Assembly: GCF_017641085.1 (NCBI RefSeq)
Contig: NZ_JAEPPI010000002.1
Coordinates: 620,001-684,000, forward strand
DNA length: 64,000 nucleotides
Source of the DNA: Gracilimonas sp.
Lineage (GTDB): Bacteria; Bacteroidota; Rhodothermia; Balneolales; Balneolaceae
Direction of reading: 5' to 3'
A program made the position numbers and the translations under genes. Numbering within the stretch: the first letter of the stretch is position 1; each line of letters begins with the position of its first letter. This document shows positions 16,968-26,147 of the stretch, one piece after another. Below the pieces are notes generated by a model that ran no database searches, was not told the DNA's origin, and was given only the letters and a program-made list of their open reading frames with translations.

Positions 16968-19562
16968 TTAATTAGTCGTACTCCCGCTGATGGTATGACC
17001 GAAGAAAACGGCATTGGCAAACAACTTATTGGTGCCATACCAGAAGGCACGGAAGTTGGGGTTGTCAGCCATGGCAATCACTCGTCCTCCGCCTAACCGA
17101 CTCACAACAATAGCTGCAGAGCCTTTGGCATTTTCAAGATTCTCATCATTGCTGTACCCGCTGGCTAACGGGTTATCCGTGTAATAAAGCGGAGTGGAAT
17201 ACGGATTTTCTCCTTTCTTCATAAAAGTGGTGGTACTACGGAATACAGTGATTTCGTCATCATTATATCCGTAGCCAAGAGGATGGGTCAGGTCGAGTTT
17301 GGCGTTAAAGATTGAGCCACCGATATATTCAGCTCCTGAATCCGGGCCTTGTTTTACATACGGCCGTACTTCAACTTCTTCTTCCTCGCCTTCTTCATCT
17401 TCCTTGTCTTCATCGTCAATAAATTCGATGTTGGCGAAGCCCTGAGATTCTGCCCAATCAAGTGCATTTCTGTAAGCGATTAACGTTCCACCTTCTTGAA
17501 CCCATTCTTTCAGGTTTTCTGCGGCGCGGTCGTTCATTCCGTAGCCGCTGGAAACAATCACATTGTATCGATCGAGATCGGCTCCGTCAAGCTCTTCATA
17601 TTCAAGAATGGTAACCGGCATATGGTACCGCTGGTCGAATAGGTGCCATACTTCACCAACTTCATACGAGCTGGTTCCCGATCCGCCAATAACGGCCACT
17701 TTAGGGTCCTGAAGGTTTTCGAAATTATTACTTCCAAGATCCATACCTGCCGGAGTTAAACCTGTGGTGAGGTTGTACACGGTAATGCCATCTTCCTTAG
17801 TAATGGTCTGAATAAGCTCATGTACTTTTTCGGGATCATCCTGAACGCCCATAGGAACCAAAATGGTGCCATAATCAAAGTCTTTTGCCCCGTTTTCGGT
17901 AATGGATTTGAAAGTACGGGAGGCCACCTTAGCTCTCACTCCATTAGCCAGCAGTCGGTACAGTGCCCGTGGTGCATAATATTCATCCCACTCAAAAGCA
18001 TAGGCATAATTAGCTTTGCCACCATTCAAGGATCCGGTCAGGTTTAAGTCGTCCAGAGAAAAGGCGTCGCCCAGCATATTTTTGTTGTAGCCCCGGTTCA
18101 GCTCCGAAAACGGCAGGTTGAATGCATAGGGCATGGTCCAGGCAGAAACATCATAAAAAAGGCTGTCGGTGAATTCGGTTCGTCGCTCAAAAAGCGCGGT
18201 AATCAGCTTATACTGCTTTTGGTTGGTAGGTACGATGTACGCTTTTCCGGCTTTGAAGTCGTTATAGTCTCTTGCCAGTTCGTACACCTCAACCTGATTT
18301 CGCTTCAGCATCTCAGCAAGGTGCTTGGTTCGGGCTTGATCAGCTTCTTCTCCAAATACGTATGCTTTGATGGATGCATCATCCGCTTCTTCAGCGGCTT
18401 CCTGATAAAACTCGCGGGTGTTGGCCAGCAGTTCTTCTCTCAGGCTTTGCGCCGCTTCCAGTGTGGAAAGAGAGGTCGTAAACTGGTTGCGGATGGTGAA
18501 CGGAAACTCAAGAATTCCGTGAATGCTTTCCTGTGCATGCCCGCGTGAACTGGCCTGCTCAAACAGAATGCCGATAGAGCCATTTACATCAGGGTAGGTT
18601 GAGCCTTTTCCATAGTAAAAGTCATCGAAGCTTTCCTTGGAATAATAGAGCGACTGGATTTCATCCAGCGCATCGGCGTGATATTCAGCGATCGCTCCGG
18701 TCAGGTCCTGGTTTCGCTGCGGGGTGATAGGGTGCGTTCGCGAAGGAATACCGGGCTGGAAAAAGTAGGTGGCATTGGTTCCCATCTCGTGGTGATCGGT
18801 CAGAATCTGTGGTACCCATTCGTGGAACTTGGCTACACGACCTTTGCTTTCGGGATGCTGCATCAACAACCAGTCGCGGTTCAGGTCAAACCAGTAGTGA
18901 TTGGTTCGTCCGCCCGGCCAGTTTTCGTCAAACTCCCGGCTTTGCGGGTCGGTTACCAATACATTTTTACTCTTGTGGATATTCGCCCAGTGAGCAAATC
19001 GGCTTAATCCATCCGGGTTGATGCTCGGGTCAATCAGAATCACAGTGTTATTAAGCATCTCATTAATCTCAGAACCCTGAGCAGCAGCCAGGTGATAAAC
19101 GACAGCTAAAGAAGCGTTAGACCCGCTTGGCTCATTTCCATGTACGCTGTAGCTCATGGTTACCACAACCGGCATTTCGTCAAGGTTCAGCTCATCAGAT
19201 ACAGAAGCGTCGGTTAGCTTTACATGCTCTTCTTTAATTTGGTCGATATTGCGCTGGTTTTGGGGTGAGGTGATGGTAAGCATCAATAGCGGCCGGTTTT
19301 CGTAAGTCCGGGCATACTCGGTGATGGTAACTCGATTGGAGGCTTCGGCAACCGCATACATGTACTTCACCAGCTGATCGTGGCGCACGTGCCACTCACC
19401 CAGCTCAGCTCCCAGAACTTCTTTAGGGGTGGGAATTTCAGAATTATAGGTAACGCCGTCCGGCAGGTAATAATCAAGGGTGACGGGTTCAGGGTTTAGA
19501 ACCTGGGCGTGGGTCATCATCCCGAATAGCAAAGAGAAAAGAGCAGTAAAGAGAGCTTTCAT
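16968..19562 (-). CDS. Secreted M14-family zinc carboxypeptidase
   Basis: The 864-residue protein has a signal peptide (MKALFTALFSLLFGMMTHAQ). The M14 zinc motif H-x2-E is at H141 and E144 (SVHGNEPSGS). The third-ligand and substrate region is near TDHHEMGTNATYFFQPG. The long C-terminal half (about 500-860) contains a flavodoxin/GATase-like segment (VIVSSGYGMN) and an acidic loop of consecutive E and D residues around 730. This architecture, M14 plus a large C-terminal extension, is common in Bacteroidota secreted peptidases. The protein lacks a visible T9SS sorting domain, so it is likely periplasmic. The gene is monocistronic. Confidence 0.9.
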   Translation of the reverse strand: MKALFTALFSLLFGMMTHAQVLNPEPVTLDYYLPDGVTYNSEIPTPKEVLGAELGEWHVRHDQLVKYMYAVAEASNRVTITEYARTYENRPLLMLTITSPQNQRNIDQIKEEHVKLTDASVSDELNLDEMPVVVTMSYSVHGNEPSGSNASLAVVYHLAAAQGSEINEMLNNTVILIDPSINPDGLSRFAHWANIHKSKNVLVTDPQSREFDENWPGGRTNHYWFDLNRDWLLMQHPESKGRVAKFHEWVPQILTDHHEMGTNATYFFQPGIPSRTHPITPQRNQDLTGAIAEYHADALDEIQSLYYSKESFDDFYYGKGSTYPDVNGSIGILFEQASSRGHAQESIHGILEFPFTIRNQFTTSLSTLEAAQSLREELLANTREFYQEAAEEADDASIKAYVFGEEADQARTKHLAEMLKRNQVEVYELARDYNDFKAGKAYIVPTNQKQYKLITALFERRTEFTDSLFYDVSAWTMPYAFNLPFSELNRGYNKNMLGDAFSLDDLNLTGSLNGGKANYAYAFEWDEYYAPRALYRLLANGVRAKVASRTFKSITENGAKDFDYGTILVPMGVQDDPEKVHELIQTITKEDGITVYNLTTGLTPAGMDLGSNNFENLQDPKVAVIGGSGTSSYEVGEVWHLFDQRYHMPVTILEYEELDGADLDRYNVIVSSGYGMNDRAAENLKEWVQEGGTLIAYRNALDWAESQGFANIEFIDDEDKEDEEGEEEEVEVRPYVKQGPDSGAEYIGGSIFNAKLDLTHPLGYGYNDDEITVFRSTTTFMKKGENPYSTPLYYTDNPLASGYSNDENLENAKGSAAIVVSRLGGGRVIAMADNPNFRAFWYGTNKLFANAVFFGHTISGSTTN

Positions 19563-19681
19563 AGTTAGTTTGATTTATACTGGTTGATACTTCAATAACG
19601 CGTTGAATGGTACCAGTTCAAAATGAAAAAAGTTTTTAAAAGTTCCGGGGCGTATATCGACTCGCTGAGCGATAAGATTTT

Positions 19682-19747
19682 GCCACGAAAGCGCTAAAGC
19701 ACAAAGTTGTAATGAAAAGAGGATAATCCTTCATTCCATTTCGTGGC
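19682..19747. repeat. Inverted repeat with GCCACGAAA ends
   Basis: GCCACGAAA (19682-19690) and its exact complement TTTCGTGGC (19739-19747) bound a 66-bp element. A second, more degenerate member with GCCAC/GTGGC ends occurs at 41434-41514, defining a two-copy family in this window. Confidence 0.7.
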
Positions 19748-19765
19748 GTAAAGACTATACTGCCG

Positions 19766-19843
19766 GAGAGAAGATAAACGGGGTGATGGATAGGCTCGAC
19801 CTAAAGGTGCCTGCCCCCGTATCTATTTCATCACCCGGCTCTC
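19766..19843 (+). ncRNA. Candidate structured RNA leader upstream of the Nramp-like gene
   Basis: An outer stem pairs GAGAG (19766-19770) with CTCTC (19839-19843). Inside it, GGGTGATG (19781-19788) pairs with CATCACCC (19829-19836), continued by ATAG (19790-19793) with CTAT (19823-19826), and ACCT/AGGT closes an apical hairpin near 19799-19808. An alternative stem, ACGGGG (19778-19783) with CCCCGT (19815-19820), uses the same bases as the inner stem, so the two are mutually exclusive. That is what a switching leader would show. It matches no riboswitch consensus I could recall (TPP, M-box, yybP-ykoY, cobalamin, SAM were considered). The strand is chosen from the downstream gene. Function is inferred. 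Confidence 0.4.
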
Positions 19844-20028
19844 GCTTTATTTAGCAAGTCTTTCTTAATTAGGCAGAGCCGAATGATGAGCACACAATTC
19901 GCCCATCAAAAAGAATAGCGATGAACCAAGCGACCGAATGATCGATTTGTGATTGTAGGCTTTCTCAGTTCACGCACAAACTATTTTTTCATTATCATCC
20001 GCCCGAATGGAAAGCAACAGAACGGGAA

Positions 20029-21282
20029 ATGGATTCGGATAAAGTTACATCTACCTTTAAGTACGCATTCGGGCCGGGACTGATTCTGGCTGCGGCCGCC
20101 ATCGGGGTTTCGCATTTGGTGCAATCTACACGTGCCGGTGCGGATTATGGATTCACCCTGGTCTGGGCGGTCATCATTGCCAGCCTGATGAAGTATCCCT
20201 TCCTGGAATACGGCCCACGCTATGCCACAGCCACCGGAGAAAGCCTGATTGCCGGCTACAAAAAACTGGGCAGCTGGGCGCTGTGGATCTACATCATTTT
20301 CACTATTGGGACAATGTTCGCTATCCAGGCTGCAGTCACCATCGTTACGGCAAGCCTGGCGGTAGAGTTAACCGGAATCGAGCTGTCGCTACTGGTGTGG
20401 AGCATCATTATTTTACTGATTTGCATTGGTGTTTTATTTCGTGGTCAGTATTCAGCTCTCGATTCCCTGATTAAAGTAGTGATGGTAGTTCTTTCACTTT
20501 CAACCTTGGCTGCCTTTTTGGTTGCGTTGTTTGATGCCTCTCCTGCCGAACTACCCGCCGCGCCGTCTATATGGGACGTAGCCGGAGTCACCTTCCTGAT
20601 TGCCCTGATGGGATGGATGCCCATTCCCATTGATGCAGCGGCCTGGCATTCGCTGTGGAGCCTGGAGCGACAAAAGCAGACCCAACATAAATCGAGCCTG
20701 AAAGAAAGTCTGCTGGATTTCAATATCGGATATGTGGGAGCATCTGTTCTGGCGCTGATCTTTTTGTCGCTCGGAGCGTTGGTGATGTTTGGTTCGGGTG
20801 TAAGTTTTTCATCCTCAGGTGCCGGTTTTGCCCAACAGCTCATCGACCTGTACACGCAGACGCTGGGCAGCTGGGCTCATTGGATTATCATCATATGTGC
20901 GTTTACAACCATGTTCAGCACCACTCTTACGGTGACGGATTCTTACCCCCGGGTAACCCGCGAAATTATCCGGGTGATGAAGAGCGAGGTTAACGAGTCG
21001 GGACTTTTCTCTTATAAGGGGCTGCTGTTTCTGATCTCAACGATATCCATGTTGGTTCTTTGGCTAACGGGTAGTCAGTTTACCTACATTATAGACCTGG
21101 CCACCTCTCTTTCCTTTCTGACAGCACCGGCGCTGGCTTATATTAACTACAGGCTCATCATGTCGCGGTTCACGCCCGAAGACCATCACCCTAAAACATG
21201 GCTTAGAGTATTAAGCTGGCTGGGTATGATATTCCTTTCCGCATTTGCACTGCTGTTTTTCTACTGGAGGTTTGTGGGATAG
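20029..21282 (+). CDS. Nramp-like transporter with non-canonical metal site
   Basis: The 417-residue protein has eleven or so TM segments and the Nramp-family N-terminus FGPGLILAAAAIGVSHLVQS followed by TRAGADYG. In classic Nramp proteins the first unwound helix carries DPGN and the sixth carries MPH; here these positions read G26-V27-S28-H29 and M197-P198-I199-P200-I201-D202. The family placement is solid but Mn/Fe specificity should not be assumed, because the metal-coordinating D and N are replaced. A long leader with a foldable element precedes it. The ATG at 20029 is the first in-frame start and has only a weak GGGAAA ribosome site. Confidence 0.85.
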   Translation: MDSDKVTSTFKYAFGPGLILAAAAIGVSHLVQSTRAGADYGFTLVWAVIIASLMKYPFLEYGPRYATATGESLIAGYKKLGSWALWIYIIFTIGTMFAIQAAVTIVTASLAVELTGIELSLLVWSIIILLICIGVLFRGQYSALDSLIKVVMVVLSLSTLAAFLVALFDASPAELPAAPSIWDVAGVTFLIALMGWMPIPIDAAAWHSLWSLERQKQTQHKSSLKESLLDFNIGYVGASVLALIFLSLGALVMFGSGVSFSSSGAGFAQQLIDLYTQTLGSWAHWIIIICAFTTMFSTTLTVTDSYPRVTREIIRVMKSEVNESGLFSYKGLLFLISTISMLVLWLTGSQFTYIIDLATSLSFLTAPALAYINYRLIMSRFTPEDHHPKTWLRVLSWLGMIFLSAFALLFFYWRFVG

Positions 21283-21369
21283 GCTGAGAAATAATTTATT
21301 AATTGCTCATTCGGATTTGGTAAATTAATAAGGATTATATCCCAAGTAATAAAACGACAAGTATCTCCA

Positions 21370-22035
21370 TTGAAAACATTCTTTCCACCAAGAGAGCCTT
21401 TTAATGCCTATTCTCACTATTTAGGTGCTTTTATAGCCACCATTTGGCTTTTCTTTTTGATGTCGGCAGCTTCCGAAAGCCCGACCGGACACAAGGCGGC
21501 CTATCTGGTTTATGGTATTTCTGTGATTCTGATGTTTCTCTCAAGTGCTATCTACCACACCATAAATGTGCAAAATAACATCGAAGAATTTTTCAGGATG
21601 GTAGATCACTATCTCATATATATTGTCATTGCCGGTTCTTATACGCCCATGTGTGCTATTGTTTTGGAAGGGGCCTGGCAGTGGGGGATGTTGCTGGGCA
21701 TCTGGCTGTTTGCCCTTGCAGGTATTTTGAAAAAGACTTTCTGGATGAATGCTCCGCGTTGGTTTTCAACGGTTATTTATCTGTTTATGGGTTGGGCTTC
21801 AGTAATAATTCTTCCGATGGTTTGGAAGATGCTGCCACACGGATTTGTGTACTGGATTGCCATTGGTGGGTTGTTCTATACAATTGGGGCAGTAATTTAC
21901 GGCATTAAGAAACCAAACCCGATTCCAACGGCATTCGGCTTTCATGAAATTTGGCACCTGTTTGTAATGGGCGGTGCTTTTTCCCATTATTGGGCGATCT
22001 ACAACTATTTACCTCCGTTTAGTATTACAGGATGA
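21370..22035 (+). CDS. PAQR / hemolysin III family membrane protein
   Basis: This 221-residue seven-TM protein carries the PAQR hallmarks: EPFNAYSHYLGA near the N-terminus, SSAIYHT in TM2, VDHYLIYIVIAGSYTP in TM3, and HEIWHLFVMGGAFSHY at the C-terminus, which together supply the Ser, Asp and three His of the family metal site. The start is a TTG at 21370; no ATG lies upstream in frame and the conserved N-terminus requires it. The stop overlaps the next gene start by 4 bp (ATGA). Family members are called hemolysin III, but the biochemical role in bacteria is unsettled. Confidence 0.9.
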   Translation: MKTFFPPREPFNAYSHYLGAFIATIWLFFLMSAASESPTGHKAAYLVYGISVILMFLSSAIYHTINVQNNIEEFFRMVDHYLIYIVIAGSYTPMCAIVLEGAWQWGMLLGIWLFALAGILKKTFWMNAPRWFSTVIYLFMGWASVIILPMVWKMLPHGFVYWIAIGGLFYTIGAVIYGIKKPNPIPTAFGFHEIWHLFVMGGAFSHYWAIYNYLPPFSITG

Positions 22036-24971
22036 TGAAAAGGATTTTATTTGCTGTACTATTTAGTCTGACGATTGCACCTGTCTCAACGTTTGCACAG
22101 CTGTATAACACCTCGGTTATAAATCGCCCCGGTGGCTTAAACTGGCAGCAAATTAAGACCGAACATTTTCGCATTATTTTTCCGGAAGGGGAAGACTCTC
22201 TGGCTTACAGATCGGTTGCAATACTGGAAAGTGAGTATGCCAAAACCTCGAAGCTGACAGGAGGAACGCTGACCAATTTCCCGGTGATTCTGAATAACTA
22301 CAATGATCTTTCAAACGGTTTTGTAACCTCCTTCAATTTCCGTTCCGAAATAGAATTAGCCGCGATAAAAGGGAAGGGAATGAACCCACAGTCGGGCGAC
22401 TGGCTGGAGACGGTGCTTCCTCACGAGCTCATTCATGCCACACATTTCAATATTCAGCAGCCTCTTGAAGATAAAAAGGTGAGTATCCCCAATTTCATCA
22501 GTTTATTCTCCCCGGATATCGCCCGTACATTTCATGGATTTGCCCCGGTGGGTTTACATGAAGGACTTGCAGTGTATTATGAAACGGAATCGGTGACACC
22601 ACAGGGAGGCCGGGGGAATTACAGCTTCTTCAACAATCGCTTCAACGCAAACTTTGCAAGTTCCGGCCGATGGAATATGGGGCAAACACTCATTCCTTCA
22701 GATTACACTCAGCCTTATAACCGCCACTATATTTCGGGATATACGTTTATTGATTGGCTTCATGATAATTACGGCGATGACATTTCAAAAAAGGCGATTC
22801 GCTATCACTACCATAATTTCTTTTTGGGATATGGAGTTGCGTTAAGGGCCAAGACAGGGAAGTGGCCGGGTCAGTTGTATGCGTTGTATGAGGAAGACCT
22901 GGCGGAAAAAGAAGAACAGCGGTTGGCAGAAATTGAAGTCAATACTACAGAAAAGTCCCGCATCATCGACACTCCCTATAAAGGGGAAGAAATTCACGGT
23001 CCCAAATGGATATCAGATACAAAGCTGCTTTTTTACGGTTCTTTTTACAATGGGCGGATTGGGTTTTATGAATACGATTTAGAATCAGGAAAAATGAAGC
23101 TGCTAAAGGAAGTGTTCAGCGTAGAGGATTATAACTATGAGATTGAAAATGCATCTGATTTCTACTTTAGCAATTATTCCCGCGACCCGCTCATCCCCTC
23201 TCAATACATTGCCGATGTACAAAAGCTGAATTTGGAAACAGGGGCTTCAACAAGGCTTACAGAGAATGCCCGGGTTTATGCTCCCACATCAAATGGAGAG
23301 CTGGTGCTGGCTATTCAGGCTGATGGCTCCGGTGGCAAGATTGTAGAAATAGCCGAGGGCGGAGAGGTTGAAGTACGTAAAACTTTTGACGGGGCTATTC
23401 CGGTTGCCCTTCGGTTCAACCCGACAAACCCCGAACAACTGGCCGTGGTTTTGAAACGAAGGGGCGTTCAGGCACTTTGGATAACATCATTGAACAACCT
23501 GTCCGAAGACCTGAATGAAGCTCCTGATCTGGCTTTTGAAAATGCCTCTGTATTTGACCCTCAATGGCATCCGGATGGCGATCATTTGTTGTTTAGCCTG
23601 GATGCCGGTGCGGCCATGAACGTATATGAGTATAATTTGCAGTCCGATGAAGTCACCCAGCTAACCAGCTCATTGTATAATGCATTTGAAGCGTCCTATT
23701 CTCCGGATGGAAGTCAAATCGCATATGTTGTGCAGAAAGTTAATGAGCGGAAGTTGGCTGTATTGAATCGGGATGATTTTTTGAATGCTCCGGTTCCGGT
23801 TTCATTAAGACTAACAGGCGATGCGCTGAATGAAGAATTAACAAGGCCATTGTTGGGAGCATCTGCAATGGACTCAATTTCCACCATAGAGGCAACACCT
23901 TATGGGGCTGATTTTTCCTGGTTAAGGCCCCGGGCGGTTTATCCGGTATTGGAAGAGAAGGGAGGGACCTATCAGTACGGAGCTGGATTTTCAAGTATTG
24001 ATGCCCTTTCCAGTCAGGCGTATTCGGCCGAAATTACAGGGATACAAAACAGGCTTTGGTACGATGTTACCTACACCAACAAAATGTTTTATCCGGGCTT
24101 TGAGCTGAATGGATATAGCGACCCACAGTTTTTTGCTATACAGAATAGTGATACCGGCGAGCGGTTTTCATTGATGAGACAGGATCGGGGGATTAGCTTG
24201 TCGATGCCTTTTGATTATACATTCCGTGGAGATACAAGGCTCACTTCTTTCTCACTCTCTCCGGAAATTTCAGCCGAACAGTTTAAGTATTATGATCTGG
24301 AGCCTTCGGGCCTGACCGACTTTGCCACAAGATATAAAGCCGGATTCTTTTCTCAGCTGAATATCGGTGTGTTAAATTTTAAGAGAGATATTCAGCCCTC
24401 TTCCGGAATTTCCTTTTTCGGGCTTTATGAGCAAACGCTCAATGAGCCGAAGATATCAATACCGACTCCGATCGGCACTTTCAATTCAAGCTTTGCCAAT
24501 CAATGGTCGGCTTATTACGGAGTGTTCGGTTTTGTATCGCCGTTGAGGAAGTGGAACCAATCGTTACGGCTCGATCTTCAGTTTCTTCAGCAAAGTGCAT
24601 CACCTATTTACTCCAACGACACGATCATCCCGATGGGTTTTAAATCCGGTGCATTTCCTAATTTCAGATCCGGACAAGATGGAGGGTTTCAAAACCTGAG
24701 TCGGTTCAGCACCCGTTATACCATTCCGCTTTGGTATCCTGATACCGGCGGGTTGACCCTGCCTCTGTACCTGAGCAGCATCTATTTAACAACTTTTACA
24801 CATACCTTAACCGACATGGACGCCAACGACTTAGTGGCTTCGAGCCGGAGTATTTTCGGGGCCGGTTTCCATGTTCAGTTCAAAGTGTCTAACTTATTGT
24901 TTGATTTAGGGGTAGGGCTTGCGTACGAGCCAACCCGGAATAACACTCAATTTATATTTGGCCAATTTTGA
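22032..24971 (+). CDS. Secreted HExxH peptidase-like protein with propeller and C-terminal barrel
   Basis: The 979-residue protein has a signal peptide (MMKRILFAVLFSLTIAPVST then FAQ). A gluzincin-like metal site follows: H131-E132-L-I-H135 in LPHELIHATHF, with H176-E177 in LHEGLAVYYE as the expected downstream ligand motif. Residues about 310-620 contain TolB/DPP-like propeller blades (for example FDPQWHPDGDHLLFS and YSPDGSQIAYV). The last roughly 330 residues have alternating hydrophobic strands ending in F, consistent with an outer-membrane beta-barrel. It is translationally coupled to the PAQR gene upstream and to the DUF2911 gene downstream. Cleavage of envelope or extracellular proteins is inferred. 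Confidence 0.82.
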   Translation: MMKRILFAVLFSLTIAPVSTFAQLYNTSVINRPGGLNWQQIKTEHFRIIFPEGEDSLAYRSVAILESEYAKTSKLTGGTLTNFPVILNNYNDLSNGFVTSFNFRSEIELAAIKGKGMNPQSGDWLETVLPHELIHATHFNIQQPLEDKKVSIPNFISLFSPDIARTFHGFAPVGLHEGLAVYYETESVTPQGGRGNYSFFNNRFNANFASSGRWNMGQTLIPSDYTQPYNRHYISGYTFIDWLHDNYGDDISKKAIRYHYHNFFLGYGVALRAKTGKWPGQLYALYEEDLAEKEEQRLAEIEVNTTEKSRIIDTPYKGEEIHGPKWISDTKLLFYGSFYNGRIGFYEYDLESGKMKLLKEVFSVEDYNYEIENASDFYFSNYSRDPLIPSQYIADVQKLNLETGASTRLTENARVYAPTSNGELVLAIQADGSGGKIVEIAEGGEVEVRKTFDGAIPVALRFNPTNPEQLAVVLKRRGVQALWITSLNNLSEDLNEAPDLAFENASVFDPQWHPDGDHLLFSLDAGAAMNVYEYNLQSDEVTQLTSSLYNAFEASYSPDGSQIAYVVQKVNERKLAVLNRDDFLNAPVPVSLRLTGDALNEELTRPLLGASAMDSISTIEATPYGADFSWLRPRAVYPVLEEKGGTYQYGAGFSSIDALSSQAYSAEITGIQNRLWYDVTYTNKMFYPGFELNGYSDPQFFAIQNSDTGERFSLMRQDRGISLSMPFDYTFRGDTRLTSFSLSPEISAEQFKYYDLEPSGLTDFATRYKAGFFSQLNIGVLNFKRDIQPSSGISFFGLYEQTLNEPKISIPTPIGTFNSSFANQWSAYYGVFGFVSPLRKWNQSLRLDLQFLQQSASPIYSNDTIIPMGFKSGAFPNFRSGQDGGFQNLSRFSTRYTIPLWYPDTGGLTLPLYLSSIYLTTFTHTLTDMDANDLVASSRSIFGAGFHVQFKVSNLLFDLGVGLAYEPTRNNTQFIFGQF

Positions 24972-25546
24972 TAAAATCATTTGTTCTTCGCGTTTTTGTT
25001 TTGGCATTTTGTGGGGCCTTTCTGTTAACCGCTTTTGGTTGTGAATCCAAAAAGCCCGCAGATCCACAGCCTGCACAAAATGGCAACCGCAAAAGCCCGA
25101 TCGCCATTGCTTCCATCAAGCATAACAGCACCTACATAAAAGTAGTTTACGGACAACCATACCGGCGCGGACGTACAATTTTCGGGGAATGGGAGCCCTG
25201 GGGAAAAGTATGGAGAACCGGTGCAAATGAAGCGACTGAAATCACCATTACCGAACCGGTGCTAATGGGCGATCAGGCGATAACTCCCGGAACCTATGCT
25301 TTGTTTACCATTCCGGAGCCGGATTCTTTTACGGTTGTCCTCAACCATGAATTAGGACAGTGGGGAGCGTTTGAATACAAGCCGGAGCGCGACTACAAAC
25401 GGATGAAATTTCCCGTTCAGAATTTAGAAACACCGGTTGAGGCTTTTACCATTCAGTTTTCTGAACCCGAATACAGCATGACCACGATGACGCTGAAATG
25501 GGATGTGGTAAGAGTAGATATCCCCATTCGGTTTTACGGGGAGTAG
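24968..25546 (+). CDS. DUF2911 lipoprotein
   Basis: This starts at a TTG that overlaps the previous stop (TTGA at 24968-24971). The N-terminal hydrophobic stretch ends in LLTAFGC, a plausible SPase II lipobox with the lipidated cysteine near residue 25. The rest is a single DUF2911 domain: VVYGQPYRRGRTIFG, WRTGANEATEI, GTYALFTIP and the C-terminal beta strands. DUF2911 proteins are abundant secreted or lipoprotein domains of unknown function in Bacteroidota and Balneolota. Coupling to the peptidase/barrel gene suggests a shared envelope role. Confidence 0.88.
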   Translation: MIKSFVLRVFVLAFCGAFLLTAFGCESKKPADPQPAQNGNRKSPIAIASIKHNSTYIKVVYGQPYRRGRTIFGEWEPWGKVWRTGANEATEITITEPVLMGDQAITPGTYALFTIPEPDSFTVVLNHELGQWGAFEYKPERDYKRMKFPVQNLETPVEAFTIQFSEPEYSMTTMTLKWDVVRVDIPIRFYGE

Positions 25547-25698
25547 TTTTGGAAAAGTCCTTTCCTAACTTGCTACCGAAGGGCTGAACCCCTTCGCTTG
25601 TGTACTGGAAATGATGGTTGCTACGGATCAATCTATTCCGGTAAGCAAGCGAGTCGTTTACGGCATCGCGACTTTATTAGTTAATCACTAAAGCCGTT

Positions 25699-26043
25699 CT
25701 AATTTTCAACCAGTTCCAGCAGATCTTCCGGCACGTCAACATCCATGCGCAGAACCTGCGAAGCATGTGTTTTTCCCTGGGCATCAAGCTTCAGGGAAAC
25801 AGTTCCGCCACCGCCGAGACTTTCATTCAGAATAAAATTAAGTGCCCCAATATTAGGCAACTCATACCGCTCAACCTCACCCTTACACACATTTTTCATG
25901 TGATTTTTTACGCGATCTGCCGTTAGGGTTTCTTTCAGAAAAGGGTAGATATCCGGGTGGCGGGCAATAATTCCCACATTACTTCCATTTCCTTTATCGC
26001 CGCTGCGGCCATGAGCAATTTTCAACAATTTTACAGTAGGCAT
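25699..26043 (-). CDS. Stand-alone AtuA-like C-terminal domain protein
   Basis: The 114-residue protein has the pattern AHGRSGDKGNGSNVGIIAR at residues 10-28 and LNFILNESLGGGGTVSL near 68-84. Both are typical of the small ferredoxin-fold domain that follows the DUF1446/AtuA acyclic-terpene-utilisation domain. In many genomes it is encoded as a separate subunit next to the large one. Here no AtuA large subunit or acyl-CoA carboxylase gene lies in the window, so it is either a detached subunit or works with a distant partner. Monocistronic. Confidence 0.82.
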   Translation of the reverse strand: MPTVKLLKIAHGRSGDKGNGSNVGIIARHPDIYPFLKETLTADRVKNHMKNVCKGEVERYELPNIGALNFILNESLGGGGTVSLKLDAQGKTHASQVLRMDVDVPEDLLELVEN

Positions 26044-26147
26044 GATGAATTAAATTTATGGGCTGAATTTTTGCCAAAGATAACCTGATTTGCCTTTACA
26101 TCACAATTGAATGACTCTCGGCAAAATCCTGAAAGCTGACAGCTTCT

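Larger units (their letters stand above)
19563..20028. other. 466-bp divergent intergenic region
   Basis: This gap between the M14 peptidase and Nramp-like genes holds no credible protein gene; the longest small frame is a 22-codon ORF from 19786. It contains an inverted repeat (19682-19747) followed by a GC-richer, strongly foldable stretch (19766-19843). About 185 nt of less structured leader then precede the transporter start. It must also carry the promoters of both divergent genes, which I cannot place. Confidence 0.6.

Noticed and set aside
19778..19860. Possible tmRNA start (GGGGTGATGG...CTCGACC resembles the 5-prime end of ssrA).
   Set aside because: No matching 3-prime acceptor and T-arm, no tag-peptide ORF and too little space before the Nramp-like gene; only the first dozen bases resemble tmRNA.
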